64,000 nt of DNA from Cupriavidus consociatus. GTDB lineage: Bacteria; Pseudomonadota; Gammaproteobacteria; Burkholderiales; Burkholderiaceae. The stretch spans positions 222,375 through 286,374 of the forward strand of contig NZ_JAGIQA010000007.1 of assembly GCF_017814975.1 (NCBI RefSeq), read 5' to 3'. This document shows positions 28,478 to 37,001 of the stretch, in pieces. Under the pieces are notes generated by a model. That model was not told where the DNA came from. It saw only the letters and a program-made list of their open reading frames with translations, and searched no databases. The stretch's first letter is position 1; each line of letters starts with the position of its first letter. Position numbers and translations under genes: made by a program.

Positions 28478-29362
28478 ATGGAATTGTCTGGAGTGCCCCT
28501 GCCCGCGCTGCTGAGCCAGCTGCTGCTGGGGCTGGTCAACGGTTCGTTCTACGCGATCCTGAGCCTGGGGCTGGCCGTGATCTTCGGCCTGCTCAACGTC
28601 ATCAACTTCGCGCATGGCGCGTTGTTCATGCTGGGCGCCGTGCTGGCCTGGATGGGCCTGAACTACCTTGGGATCAACTACTGGCTGATGCTGCTGCTGG
28701 CGCCGCTCGCGGCCGGTGCGCTGGGCGTGGTGCTGGAGCGCACCATGCTGCGCCACCTGTACCGCTTCGACCACCTGTATGGGCTGCTGCTGACGCTCGG
28801 CATCTGCCTGCTGATCGAAGGCCTGCTGCGTTCGGTCTATGGTGTCTCCGGCCTGCCCTACCCCACCCCGGAAATGCTGACCGGTGTCAGCCAGCTGGGC
28901 TTCATGGTGCTGCCCAACTACCGTGCCTGGGTGGTGCTGGCTTCGCTGACGGTGTGCTTCGCCACCTGGTTCATGATCGAGAAGACCCGGCTGGGCGCCT
29001 ACCTGCGCGCCGGCACCGAGAATCCACGCATGGTCGAGGCCTTCGGCGTCAACGTGCCGCTGCTGGTGACGCTGACCTATGCCTTCGGCGTGGGCCTGGC
29101 GGCGCTGGCGGGCGTGCTCGCCGCGCCGGTGATGCAGGTGTCGCCGCTGATGGGTCAGAACCTGATCGTCACGGTGTTCGCGGTGGTGGTCATCGGCGGC
29201 ATGGGTTCGATCCTCGGCTCGATCTTTACCGGGCTGGGACTGGGTGTGTTCGAAGGCATTACCAAGGTCTACTACCCCGAGGCCTCCGCAACGGTGGTCT
29301 TCGTCGCCATGGTCTGCGTGCTGCTGGTGCGACCAGCCGGCCTGTTTGGAAAGGAGAAATGA
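28478..29362 (+). CDS. ABC importer permease, LivH type
   Basis: The 294-residue membrane protein has about eight helices and the LivH motifs LGLAVIFGLLNVINFAHGA near the N-terminus, and GTENPRMVEAFGVN, the cytoplasmic coupling loop, at about residues 179-192. It forms the channel with the LivM-type protein encoded next, with which it shares an ATGA-type junction. Gene order here is binding protein, two ATPases, then two permeases. Confidence 0.88.
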   Translation: MELSGVPLPALLSQLLLGLVNGSFYAILSLGLAVIFGLLNVINFAHGALFMLGAVLAWMGLNYLGINYWLMLLLAPLAAGALGVVLERTMLRHLYRFDHLYGLLLTLGICLLIEGLLRSVYGVSGLPYPTPEMLTGVSQLGFMVLPNYRAWVVLASLTVCFATWFMIEKTRLGAYLRAGTENPRMVEAFGVNVPLLVTLTYAFGVGLAALAGVLAAPVMQVSPLMGQNLIVTVFAVVVIGGMGSILGSIFTGLGLGVFEGITKVYYPEASATVVFVAMVCVLLVRPAGLFGKEK

Positions 29363-30405
29363 TGGCAAGCCCCACTTATGCAACGCGGCCGCTGCTCGCG
29401 TACGGACTGCTGCTGGCGGCCCTGCTGCTCGCGCCCTGGCTTGGCGCCTACCCCGTGCTGGTGATGAAGCTGCTGTGCTTTGCCCTGTTTGGCTGCGCCT
29501 TCAACCTGCTGCTGGGTTACACCGGGCTGGTTTCGTTCGGCCATGCCGCCTTCTTCGGCGGCGCGGCCTACGCCTGTGGCTACGCCATGAAGTCGCTGCA
29601 ACTGACGCCGGAACTGGCGCTGCTGGCCGGCACCGCGTTCGGTGCCTTGCTGGGACTGGTGTTCGGCGCGCTCGCGATCCGCCGCCAGGGCATCTACTTC
29701 GCCATGATCACGCTGGCGCTGGCGCAGATGTTCTATTTCTTCTGCCTGCAGGTACCGGTGACCGGCGGCGAAGACGGAATGCAGGCAGTGCCGCGCGGCG
29801 AGCTGTTCGGCGTGCTGCCGCTGGCGTCCGACCACACGATGTACTACGTCGTGCTGGCGCTCACGGCCGCTGCCTTCCTCGGCATCATGCGCATCGTCAA
29901 CTCGCCCTTCGGGCAGATCCTGCGGGCGATCAAGGAGAACGAGCCGCGCGCGGTGTCGCTGGGCTATGACGCGGACCGGTTCAAGCTTCTGGCATTCGTG
30001 CTGTCGTCGGCGCTGGCGGGGCTGGCGGGCGCGCTCAAGACGCTGGTGCTGGGCTTCGCCACGCTGACCGATGTCCACTGGATGATGTCGGGCTCCGTGA
30101 TCCTGATGACGCTGGTCGGCGGCATGGGCACCCTGTCCGGCCCCCTGGTCGGCGCGCTGGTCATCGTCGCGCTGGAGAACAAGCTGGGAGATGCGGGCAA
30201 CGCGCTGGCGGCGATGACCGGAATCGGCTGGTTCGATACGCTGGGCGAGTCGGTCAGCATGGTGACCGGGCTGATCTTCGTGGTCTGCGTGCTGACGTTC
30301 CGCCGCGGCATCATGGGCGAGATCCTGGCGCGGTGGCAGGCACGTCCCGCGCGACAGCACAGTGCTGCGGCCAGGCCGGGGACGCCACGCGCCCGTCAGG
30401 GTTAA
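29362..30405 (+). CDS. ABC importer permease, LivM type
   Basis: The 347-residue membrane protein has eight or more helices and LivM motifs NLLLGYTGLVSFGHAAFFGGAAY and IKENEPRAVSLGYD, the coupling loop. The C-terminal tail is basic and extended. Two adjacent ATGs (29359 and 29362) are possible. I chose 29362, which is 5 bp from AAGGAG. It closes the importer operon. The picB-type genes follow behind a new pair of operator boxes. Confidence 0.87.
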   Translation: MASPTYATRPLLAYGLLLAALLLAPWLGAYPVLVMKLLCFALFGCAFNLLLGYTGLVSFGHAAFFGGAAYACGYAMKSLQLTPELALLAGTAFGALLGLVFGALAIRRQGIYFAMITLALAQMFYFFCLQVPVTGGEDGMQAVPRGELFGVLPLASDHTMYYVVLALTAAAFLGIMRIVNSPFGQILRAIKENEPRAVSLGYDADRFKLLAFVLSSALAGLAGALKTLVLGFATLTDVHWMMSGSVILMTLVGGMGTLSGPLVGALVIVALENKLGDAGNALAAMTGIGWFDTLGESVSMVTGLIFVVCVLTFRRGIMGEILARWQARPARQHSAAARPGTPRARQG

Positions 30406-30429
30406 CGAGGATATTTCGCGCCCGAAACA

Positions 30430-30463
30430 TCAGTACACTGATTTTATATATTCAGCATACTGA
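30430..30463. promoter_or_regulatory. Tandem PicR-type operators before the Rieske hydroxylase genes
   Basis: TCAGTACACTGA (30430-30441) and TCAGCATACTGA (30452-30463) are 22 bp apart with an AT-rich TTTATATAT segment between them, which could hold the -10 element. The second box ends 24 bp before the ferredoxin start codon. Confidence 0.72.
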
Positions 30464-30487
30464 CAAATTAGATTCACGGAGATAACC

Positions 30488-30793
30488 ATGGCATGGATTC
30501 ACATCGATGCGGCCGATACGCTGCAAAACGACGAGGTGATGCCGCTGACGCTGGGCGATCGCCAGCTTGCCGTCTATCGCAGCGACGACACGTACTTTGT
30601 CACCGACAACGTCTGCACGCACCAGTACGCCCTGCTGTCCGACGGCTACCTGGAAGACGGCTGCATCGAATGCCCGCTGCACCAGGCGCGCTTCGACATC
30701 CGCACCGGCAAGGCAATGTGCGCGCCCGCCACCGGCGATATCCGCACCTATCCGGTCAAGATCGAAGACAGCCGGGTGTGGGTCGAGCTGTAA
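30488..30793 (+). CDS. Rieske ferredoxin component of a ring hydroxylase (picB system)
   Basis: The 101-residue protein is a small Rieske ferredoxin with cluster ligands C43, H45, C62 and H65 (CTH and CPLH motifs). It carries electrons from the reductase encoded next to the terminal oxygenase. It is the first gene of a four-gene unit (ferredoxin, reductase, alpha, beta) behind two operator boxes. By analogy with published picB1-4 it would serve 6-hydroxypicolinate 3-monooxygenase. Confidence 0.9.
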   Translation: MAWIHIDAADTLQNDEVMPLTLGDRQLAVYRSDDTYFVTDNVCTHQYALLSDGYLEDGCIECPLHQARFDIRTGKAMCAPATGDIRTYPVKIEDSRVWVEL

Positions 30794-30804
30794 GGGAGCC
30801 GCTC

Positions 30805-32085
30805 ATGACACAGCACACGCCCATCCTGATCGTCGGCGCCGGCCAGGCCGGGGCCATGGCCGCCGCGGCGCTGCGAAGCCTTGGCTACGGTGGCCGCATC
30901 CTCATGGCAGGCGGCGAACGGCACGCGCCGTATGAGCGCCCGCCGCTGTCCAAGTCCGTGCTGGCCGACGTCGAACAGGACGGCAAGATCGGCGTGCACC
31001 CCCCCAGCTTCTATGCCGACCAGGACATCGAGCTGCGGCTGGGCGCCTGCGTCACAGCGCTGGAGGCCACGCGGCGTGTCGCGCAGCTGGCCGACGGCAG
31101 CGCCATCGGCTACGACGCCTGCCTGCTCGCCACCGGCGGAAATGCCCGCGTGTTGCCGACGCTGCCGCCGGGCACGCCGCATGTGCACTACCTGCGCTCG
31201 TTGGACGACGCGGCGCGCCTGCGCCATGCCATGCAGCGCGCTGGCGAACTTGTGGTGATCGGCGGCGGCTTCCTTGGCCTGGAAGCCGCTTCGACCGCCG
31301 CGGGCATGGGCCTGAAGGTCACGCTGATCGAGAGCGCGGGGCGCCTGCTTGGCCGCGCCCTGCCTCCGGAGCTTGGCACCTGGCTGGCAGACCGGGTGCG
31401 GGCACAAGGCGTGACTTTGCACCTCGGTTGCAGCATCGAGGTTTTCGGCACCAGCGGCGACGGCGTGCATCTGCAACTGGCTGGCGGCGCCGTGTTGCGC
31501 GCACCGCTGGTGGTGGTCGCCATCGGCCTGGCCCCGGAAGTGACGCTCGCCGCCGGCGCAGGCCTGGCGCTGCATCCGCAGAACGGCGGCATCCAGGTCG
31601 ATGAACGGTGCCGCACCAGCGCGCCGGATATCCACGCCGCCGGCGACTGCTGCAGCCAGTACCAGCCGCTGTTCGACACCGAAATGCGGCTCGAGTCGTG
31701 GCAAAGCGCCAATGAACAGGCACGCATCGCGGCGGCATCCATGCTTGGCGTGGATGCGGAACCCGCGGCGCTGCCGTGGTTCTGGACCGACCAGTTCGGC
31801 TGCAACGTACAGATGCTCGGCGCCGCGCACCCGGATATCCGCTATGACTGGCGCGGCTTCGCTGCCCACGCTGACGCGACCCCGAAGTTCATGCTGCTCG
31901 GCACCTGCAACGGCCGCCTGCGCCACGCCATTGCCGTGAATGCCGGTGGCGACCTGCGCCAGCTGCGCTCACTGGTCGGGCACGACATCTCGGCGCATCT
32001 GGCACGCCTGTGCGACGACAGACTGCCGCTGCGGCAGGTCGTCCGCGAACGCCAGGCCGAAGCAGACAGCTCCATCACACTCTGA
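30805..32085 (+). CDS. NAD(P)H:ferredoxin reductase component of the ring hydroxylase (picB system)
   Basis: The 426-residue flavoprotein has two dinucleotide-binding motifs, GAGQAG (residues 11-16, FAD) and VVIGGGFLGLEAA (about residue 147, NADH), plus the FAD-binding DIHAAGDCC segment. It belongs to the putidaredoxin-reductase/BphA4 type that pairs with Rieske ferredoxins. It follows the ferredoxin gene by 11 bp and precedes the alpha-subunit gene by 11 bp. Confidence 0.9.
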   Translation: MTQHTPILIVGAGQAGAMAAAALRSLGYGGRILMAGGERHAPYERPPLSKSVLADVEQDGKIGVHPPSFYADQDIELRLGACVTALEATRRVAQLADGSAIGYDACLLATGGNARVLPTLPPGTPHVHYLRSLDDAARLRHAMQRAGELVVIGGGFLGLEAASTAAGMGLKVTLIESAGRLLGRALPPELGTWLADRVRAQGVTLHLGCSIEVFGTSGDGVHLQLAGGAVLRAPLVVVAIGLAPEVTLAAGAGLALHPQNGGIQVDERCRTSAPDIHAAGDCCSQYQPLFDTEMRLESWQSANEQARIAAASMLGVDAEPAALPWFWTDQFGCNVQMLGAAHPDIRYDWRGFAAHADATPKFMLLGTCNGRLRHAIAVNAGGDLRQLRSLVGHDISAHLARLCDDRLPLRQVVRERQAEADSSITL

Positions 32086-32096
32086 GAGGACCCCAC

Positions 32097-33386
32097 ATGT
32101 ACCAGACACAAGCGGTGATCCAGCACAAGCTGGGCAAGAAGAACCCGGGACTGGATGAATGCCGCTGGCCCGAGGATGGGCTGCACTACATCCCGGACTG
32201 GGTCTACACCAGCCACGCCGTCCATGACCTGGAGCTGCAGAAAATCTTTCGTGGCCGCTCATGGAACTATGTTGCGCTCGAAGCAGAAATCCCGCACGCC
32301 GGAGACTTCAAACGCTCGTATGTCGGCGCAACTCCGGTGGTCGTGTCGCGCGCCGAGGATGGCTCGATCAACGTGTTCGAGAACCGGTGCGCGCACCGGG
32401 GCGCCGAGTTCTGCCGGCATAGCCAGGGCAATGCAAAGGAATTCGTCTGCCCTTACCACCAGTGGTCCTATGACCTGAAGGGCAACCTGCAAGGCGTTCC
32501 GTTCAAGCGCGGCGTGAACCGCGCCGGCGGCATGCCCAAGGACTTCCGCAACGAAGACCACGGGCTGGTGAAGCTGCACGTGGCGGCGCGCAATGGCGTG
32601 ATCTTTGCCTCCTACGCGCCTGACATGGAAACCCTGGAAGACTACATGACGCCGGAGATCCTGAAGGACTTTGACGTGGTCTTCAACGGCAAGCCGCTCA
32701 AGGTGCTCGGCTATTACAAGAACGAACTGCCGTGCAACTGGAAGATGTACCACGAGAACCTGAAGGATCCGTACCACGCGACGCTGCTGCACTCCTTCCT
32801 GGTGGTGTTCGGCCTGCTGGTGGCGGGCAATGAATCCGCGATGATCGCCGACCCCGTCCATGGGCGCCACGGCACCATGGCATCGGCCAAGAAGGAAGAC
32901 AAATACGCGGCCGTGAGCGACGAGAACAGGAAGGAGATGCGCTCGTACCACGAAGGCATGCGCCTGGAGGATGAACGCTTCCTGGAGTACGTGCGCGAGT
33001 TCGACTCGCCGTGGTCAGTGACGATGCAGACGATCTGGCCGAACCTGATCGTGCAGCGCGAGATGAACACGCTGGGCGTGCGCCAGATCGTGCCCAACGG
33101 CCCCGACAGCATGCTGATGCTGTGGACCATGTTCGGCTATGAGGACGATACCGAGGAAATGACGCAGCACCGCTTGCGCCAGGGCAACCTGATGGGCCCC
33201 GCCGGCTTCCTGGGACTCGAAGACAACGAGGCGATGAAGTTCGTGCAGGAAGGCGTGCGCCGCTCCAGCAGCGACCTCAACGTGCTCAAGCTGGACGCGC
33301 AGCAGATCGGCACTTCGAACTCCCTGATCTCCGAATCCGCCATCCGCGCGATGTACCAGTACTACCGCGGCGTGATGGGGTTCTGA
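32097..33386 (+). CDS. picB: Rieske oxygenase alpha subunit, probable 6-hydroxypicolinate 3-monooxygenase
   Basis: The 429-residue catalytic subunit has the Rieske motif C98-x-H100 and C118-x2-H121, and the mononuclear iron site D224, H227 and H232 in DPYHATLLH. The sequence resembles the anthranilate/salicylate-type three-component oxygenases. Since 3-hydroxylation of 6-hydroxypicolinate is the one pathway step not otherwise covered, that role fits. Anthranilate or salicylate hydroxylation is the main alternative. The suffixes used for the four picB genes are not assigned here. Confidence 0.82.
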   Translation: MYQTQAVIQHKLGKKNPGLDECRWPEDGLHYIPDWVYTSHAVHDLELQKIFRGRSWNYVALEAEIPHAGDFKRSYVGATPVVVSRAEDGSINVFENRCAHRGAEFCRHSQGNAKEFVCPYHQWSYDLKGNLQGVPFKRGVNRAGGMPKDFRNEDHGLVKLHVAARNGVIFASYAPDMETLEDYMTPEILKDFDVVFNGKPLKVLGYYKNELPCNWKMYHENLKDPYHATLLHSFLVVFGLLVAGNESAMIADPVHGRHGTMASAKKEDKYAAVSDENRKEMRSYHEGMRLEDERFLEYVREFDSPWSVTMQTIWPNLIVQREMNTLGVRQIVPNGPDSMLMLWTMFGYEDDTEEMTQHRLRQGNLMGPAGFLGLEDNEAMKFVQEGVRRSSSDLNVLKLDAQQIGTSNSLISESAIRAMYQYYRGVMGF

Positions 33387-33414
33387 ACGCAGCCTGACGG
33401 GAATCCAAACGCAA

Positions 33415-33939
33415 ATGAAACCGATGAACTACTCCCTCCATCGTGAGAGCACCCTCGGCACCGCGCGCGCGATCGAACTGCGGCTGGAGATCGATGCCTT
33501 CCACGCTGACTATTGCGCAGCACTGGACGCCGGCATGGTCGAGGACTGGCCGGACTTCTTTACCGACGATGCACTCTACCGCATCACCGCACGCGAGAAT
33601 GCGGAACGCAACCTGCCCGTGGGACTGGTGTATGCCGAAGGCATCGGCATGATGCGCGACCGCGCCGCGGCGATCGCCAATACGCAGATGTTCGCGCCGC
33701 GCTACAACCTGCACCTGGTGACCAACACGCGGATCAGCGATGAAACTGCCGACGGCGATATCGTGGCACAGGCCAACTTCATGCTGTTGCAGACGCTGGT
33801 CGAAGGCCCCACCACGATCCACCTCGCGGGGACCTATCATGACCGCTTCCGCCGCCAGGCCGGAAGGCTGCTGCTGCGCGAGAGGCAGGTGGTGTACGAC
33901 ACCACCATCATTGCGAACGACCTCGTCTATCCGGCCTGA
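33415..33939 (+). CDS. Rieske oxygenase beta subunit (picB system)
   Basis: The 174-residue protein is a small structural subunit of aromatic ring-hydroxylating oxygenases, with the typical N-terminal IDAFHADYCAALDAGMVEDWPDFFTDDALY and the conserved NLHLVTNTRI segment. It forms the alpha3beta3 mushroom with the preceding alpha subunit in this family. It ends the Rieske operon and converges on the MarR gene. Confidence 0.9.
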   Translation: MKPMNYSLHRESTLGTARAIELRLEIDAFHADYCAALDAGMVEDWPDFFTDDALYRITARENAERNLPVGLVYAEGIGMMRDRAAAIANTQMFAPRYNLHLVTNTRISDETADGDIVAQANFMLLQTLVEGPTTIHLAGTYHDRFRRQAGRLLLRERQVVYDTTIIANDLVYPA

Positions 33940-33959
33940 GCCACATCGCAATGAGAAGC

Positions 33960-33978
33960 GGCGGGCATTGCGCCCGCC
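33960..33978. terminator. GC-rich hairpin between convergent picB and picR units
   Basis: GGCGGGC and GCCCGCC form a 7-bp stem around ATTGC in the 47-bp gap between the beta-subunit stop and the MarR stop. It is followed on the plus strand by the T-rich ATTCTTGCTT, so it may terminate both directions. Confidence 0.55.
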
Positions 33979-33986
33979 ATTCTTGC

Positions 33987-34529
33987 TTACATGCTCCGCA
34001 GCACGGTGCGGCTGTACTGGTTGTTGGCTTCCACCAGGGTCGCCAGCAACTCCATGAACACCTCCCGCTGCGCCGGCTTCAGCGGCGCCAGCATGCGTTC
34101 CTGCGCGCGCGCCATGTCGGCACGCAGCGACGTGACCACGCTCTTGCCTTCGCGCGTCAGGTGGACATGGCGCGTACGCCGGTCCGCAGGGTTTTCGCGG
34201 CGCTCGACCAGGCCGCGGTCTTCCAGCCGGCGCACCACGTCCATCGTGGTGGTCCGATCCAGGCCCACTTCCTGCCCAAGCGAAGTCTGGTCGAGTCCCG
34301 GCAGCACCGACAACACGGTCAGGATGGCGTACTGCACCGGCGTGATATTGGGCGCCTGGCACTCCTCGAAGAACATCGCCACGTGGATCTGGTGAAGCCG
34401 CCGCACAAGAAACCCGGGACGTGCCCAGAGCAGTTCCTTGGCCGGATCCGCTTCCGGCACCGCAGTTGCCGTACTGCCCCTTTCACTCGTTTCGCTGCGT
34501 TTTGCTCTCGGAGACATCGCCTTCACCAT
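33987..34529 (-). CDS. picR: MarR-family regulator of the picolinate genes
   Basis: The 180-residue protein has a MarR winged helix: TSLGQEVGLDRTTTMDVVRRLEDRGLVERRENPADRRTRHVHLT, with the wing at DRRTRH. It resembles NicR/BpsR-type repressors of pyridine-carboxylate catabolism. Its likely partners are the nine TCAGYAYRCTGA boxes in the block. An imperfect box lies directly upstream. ATGs at 34529 and 34517 both lack a strong ribosome site, and the longer upstream frame to 34721 looks non-coding. A -10-like TATACT at 34547-34552 implies a very short leader. Confidence 0.82.
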   Translation of the reverse strand: MVKAMSPRAKRSETSERGSTATAVPEADPAKELLWARPGFLVRRLHQIHVAMFFEECQAPNITPVQYAILTVLSVLPGLDQTSLGQEVGLDRTTTMDVVRRLEDRGLVERRENPADRRTRHVHLTREGKSVVTSLRADMARAQERMLAPLKPAQREVFMELLATLVEANNQYSRTVLRSM

Positions 34530-34533
34530 TTTG

Positions 34534-34552
34534 TATGCACACTGACAGTATA
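34534..34552 (-). promoter_or_regulatory. Degenerate operator and -10-like element before picR
   Basis: Read on the minus strand, TATACT (34547-34552) resembles a -10 element. The adjoining TCAGTGTGCATA (34534-34545) keeps the left arm of the regulon box but loses the right. Weak self-regulation is plausible. Confidence 0.4.
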
Positions 34553-34626
34553 TATGAGGCACGATGGTGGCGATTCGCCTGAACGGGTCACGGTTCCTCG
34601 CGTGAATTTCCCGGAGCGCCGGTGCC

Positions 34627-35286
34627 TCAGCGCGCGCCAGCGGCGCCGAGAATGTGCTCGATCTGCGCATAGCCGCGCTGGCGCGCATGCTGCAGCGGAC
34701 TGATGCCCTCGCCGTCGGCAAGGTTCACGTTGGCGCGCGCCTGCACCAGCAGGCGCACGATTTCGGTATGCGCGGCGCCGCCGTTGCCGAGGATGATGGC
34801 CTCGAGCAGCGCCGTCCATTTCAGCCGGTTGACATGGTCGACATCCACGCCCGCCGCGATCAGCATGCGCACGGTCTCGACATGCCCGCGTTCGGCGGCG
34901 GGGATCAGCGCGGTGCCGCCGTAGCGGTTGGTGCTGCGCAGGTCCGCGCCATGGGCCAGCGCCATGCGCAGGATCTCGTTGTGGCCGCGCGCGCCGGCGT
35001 AGAGGTATGGGCTGTCCTGGATCTCATCCCTGGCATTGACGTCGGCGCCGGCCTCGATCAGCACCTTTGCCGCTTGCACCTGGTTGTGATGCGTGGCGAC
35101 CAGCAGCGCGGTACGTCCCTGCGCATCGCGGGCGTCGATGGTGGCGCCGCTGGCGAGCAGCGCGCGCACACGTGCGGTGTCGCCGCTGGCCGCGGCGGCA
35201 TGGAGTCCGGTGGCCGGCGCAGCGCCGGCCGCGGTGAGCATGGCGATGACAAAGGCAAGGCAGAGGAGCAGGCGCGCGGCCAGCAT
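34627..35286 (-). CDS. Exported ankyrin-repeat protein
   Basis: The 219-residue protein has a Sec signal peptide (about residues 1-22) and then five or more ankyrin repeats on the theme of GATIDARDAQGRTALLVATHHNQ and GADVNARDEIQDSPYLYAGARGH. Ankyrin repeats mediate protein contacts, and the partner is unknown. The frame extends 27 codons upstream, but only the ATG at 35284-35286 gives a signal peptide. It lies upstream of picR on the same strand, with no operator box, so a functional link is not evident. Confidence 0.8.
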   Translation of the reverse strand: MLAARLLLCLAFVIAMLTAAGAAPATGLHAAAASGDTARVRALLASGATIDARDAQGRTALLVATHHNQVQAAKVLIEAGADVNARDEIQDSPYLYAGARGHNEILRMALAHGADLRSTNRYGGTALIPAAERGHVETVRMLIAAGVDVDHVNRLKWTALLEAIILGNGGAAHTEIVRLLVQARANVNLADGEGISPLQHARQRGYAQIEHILGAAGAR

Positions 35287-35752
35287 GCAAGGATCTCCGT
35301 GAAGCGGATGAGAAAAAGAAGGCCATGGCCGCGCAGAGCGAGCGGCCTGGCCGCGGCATTCTGTCACGCCGGCACCGCGCGCCGGAAGTTAAGGTTCAGA
35401 ATAGCGTCCAGTGCCAAAGCCAATGACTGGCCGCATGCCGCTCGCCCAAGCCCACGCCCACGGCAGGGCCATCACACTGTCATCGTTGCTGGCCGATAAT
35501 GGCTGTGACACCACTGGTCGGCGCGAGGCAACTTGTAACGGCAAGCCCTGGCAAGGAACCGTGCGCCACCGGTGCCGTCAAACAAGCTAGCCGCCTGAGA
35601 CCGCCTCATGCGAACGGGCACTGCGCTGCAGCATTCGTGCCGCAATGCAGCACGCGCCGCCGCAAGTGCCATTGTCTCCACGGCGCGCTTCTTCGCGCGG
35701 GCGCCGCGTGCGCCCTGCAGACTCCCAGCAAACGCCCCCTCTAGCCAAGGAG
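35287..35752. other. Gene-free stretch
   Basis: No supported gene, RNA or repeat is seen. A plus-strand frame at 35499-35744 is rich in Ala, Cys and Arg and lacks a ribosome site. The stretch probably holds the divergent promoters for the ankyrin gene and the small gene at 35753. Confidence 0.4.
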
Positions 35753-35968
35753 ATGAACGTGCTGAGCCCGCATGAACTTGCCACGCTGCTGCTGCTGAGC
35801 GACGGCCCCGACTCCCTCGATTCGAGCGACTCCCGCCAGATCGATCCCACCGACCTGAAAGCCCTGGTCGAAAAACAGCTGGTCCAGCTTGAAGTCCTGC
35901 ACGGCTGCCAGCAGGAACCGCGCATCACCAGCCACGGCTACTCGATGCTGAAAGCCATGGGACGCTGA
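35753..35968 (+). CDS. Small hypothetical protein, wing-like C-terminus
   Basis: This 71-residue acidic protein starts at an ATG preceded by AAGGAG (only 1-2 bp away). It has LSPHELATLLLLSDGPDSLDS, then a segment with a winged-helix feel (DLKALVEKQLVQLE, then RITSHGYSMLKAMGR). I do not recognise the family. It stands alone between the ankyrin gene and the intradiol-type gene. Its non-shadowed frame and composition support a real gene. Confidence 0.6.
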   Translation: MNVLSPHELATLLLLSDGPDSLDSSDSRQIDPTDLKALVEKQLVQLEVLHGCQQEPRITSHGYSMLKAMGR

Positions 35969-36046
35969 GGCGCCCACGCCCCTCACCCACACCGGCTGAC
36001 CCGCACCGCGCAGCAGCACGCACCCCGCCTTCCCACGGAGACCCAC

Positions 36047-36739
36047 ATGGACGTGCGCCCTGCAACCGGCCTTGGCGGGACAGCCTCTCCCGACACCGCG
36101 CGCCGCCAGTTCCTGCAGGAACTGGCAGGCTTGCTTGCGCTCGCCGGCATCGGCACCGCGCAAGCGCAGGCGCCGGCGGCCTGCCTGCTCACCCCTGAGG
36201 CAACCGAAGGGCCCTTTTATCTTGACGACGCGCTGATGCGCGCCGACATCCGCGACGGCCGCCCCGGCCAGCCGCTGCGGCTGCGGTTACGCGTGGTCGA
36301 TGCGCAGCGCGGCTGCGCGCCCGTGCAGGGCGCGCTGGTCAGCGTATGGCACTGCGACGCCGATGGCAGCTACAGCGGCGAAAGCAGCACCAACCGACAA
36401 ACCCGCTACCTGCGCGGCGTGCAGGCCACCGGCGCCGATGGCGTGGCGACGTTCACCACGATCTACCCCGGCTGGTATCCGTCGCGCGCGATCCATATCC
36501 ACTACAAGGTGCTGCTGGCGCGATCGGAAGTCCTGACCAGCCAGCTGTACTTCGATGATGCGCTCAGCCGCCAGATCCTCGGCAGCCACCCTGCCTACCG
36601 CGCGCACGGCGTGCCGACGCGGCCGACCACACGGGATCCGATTGCCGGCAGCGGGCCCAGCATCGTGCGCGTGAGCCAGCCGGGAGAGTCCGGCGGCGCG
36701 CTCGAGGGCGAGTTCACGGTAGGGATTGCGCGCGCCTGA
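36047..36739 (+). CDS. Exported intradiol-dioxygenase-like protein
   Basis: The 230-residue protein begins with a twin-arginine-like signal (ARRQFLQELAGLLALAGIG, about residues 18-36). The mature part has the intradiol ring-cleavage dioxygenase pattern: TEGPFYLDD, VSVWHCDADGSYSG, and TIYPGWYPSRAIHIHY, supplying Tyr and two His iron ligands. Exported members of this family exist whose substrates are unknown, so a catechol-cleaving role is not certain. No pathway gene adjoins it. Confidence 0.75.
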   Translation: MDVRPATGLGGTASPDTARRQFLQELAGLLALAGIGTAQAQAPAACLLTPEATEGPFYLDDALMRADIRDGRPGQPLRLRLRVVDAQRGCAPVQGALVSVWHCDADGSYSGESSTNRQTRYLRGVQATGADGVATFTTIYPGWYPSRAIHIHYKVLLARSEVLTSQLYFDDALSRQILGSHPAYRAHGVPTRPTTRDPIAGSGPSIVRVSQPGESGGALEGEFTVGIARA

Positions 36740-37001
36740 ATCTTGCGGCACTGCGGCATCGGCGCCCGCGCCGCAACGCCAAAGTGAGCCAGCCCTCACC
36801 GCGCGGGTAATCCCTAGATTGTGGTTCTCTGTCCCTTTCCTACCATGAAGGTAATCAAGGGCCACCCTGCACAGCGCACGTGCAGCTTCCGGTCCGGCGC
36901 TTTCCCGATTTTCCCGACTTTTCCGGTGTTCAAGACAGTGGCGAGCTGCCTCGGCCCATGGCCAGCGCTCGCGGTCATTCCGCCCACATATGGAGGCAAT
37001 C

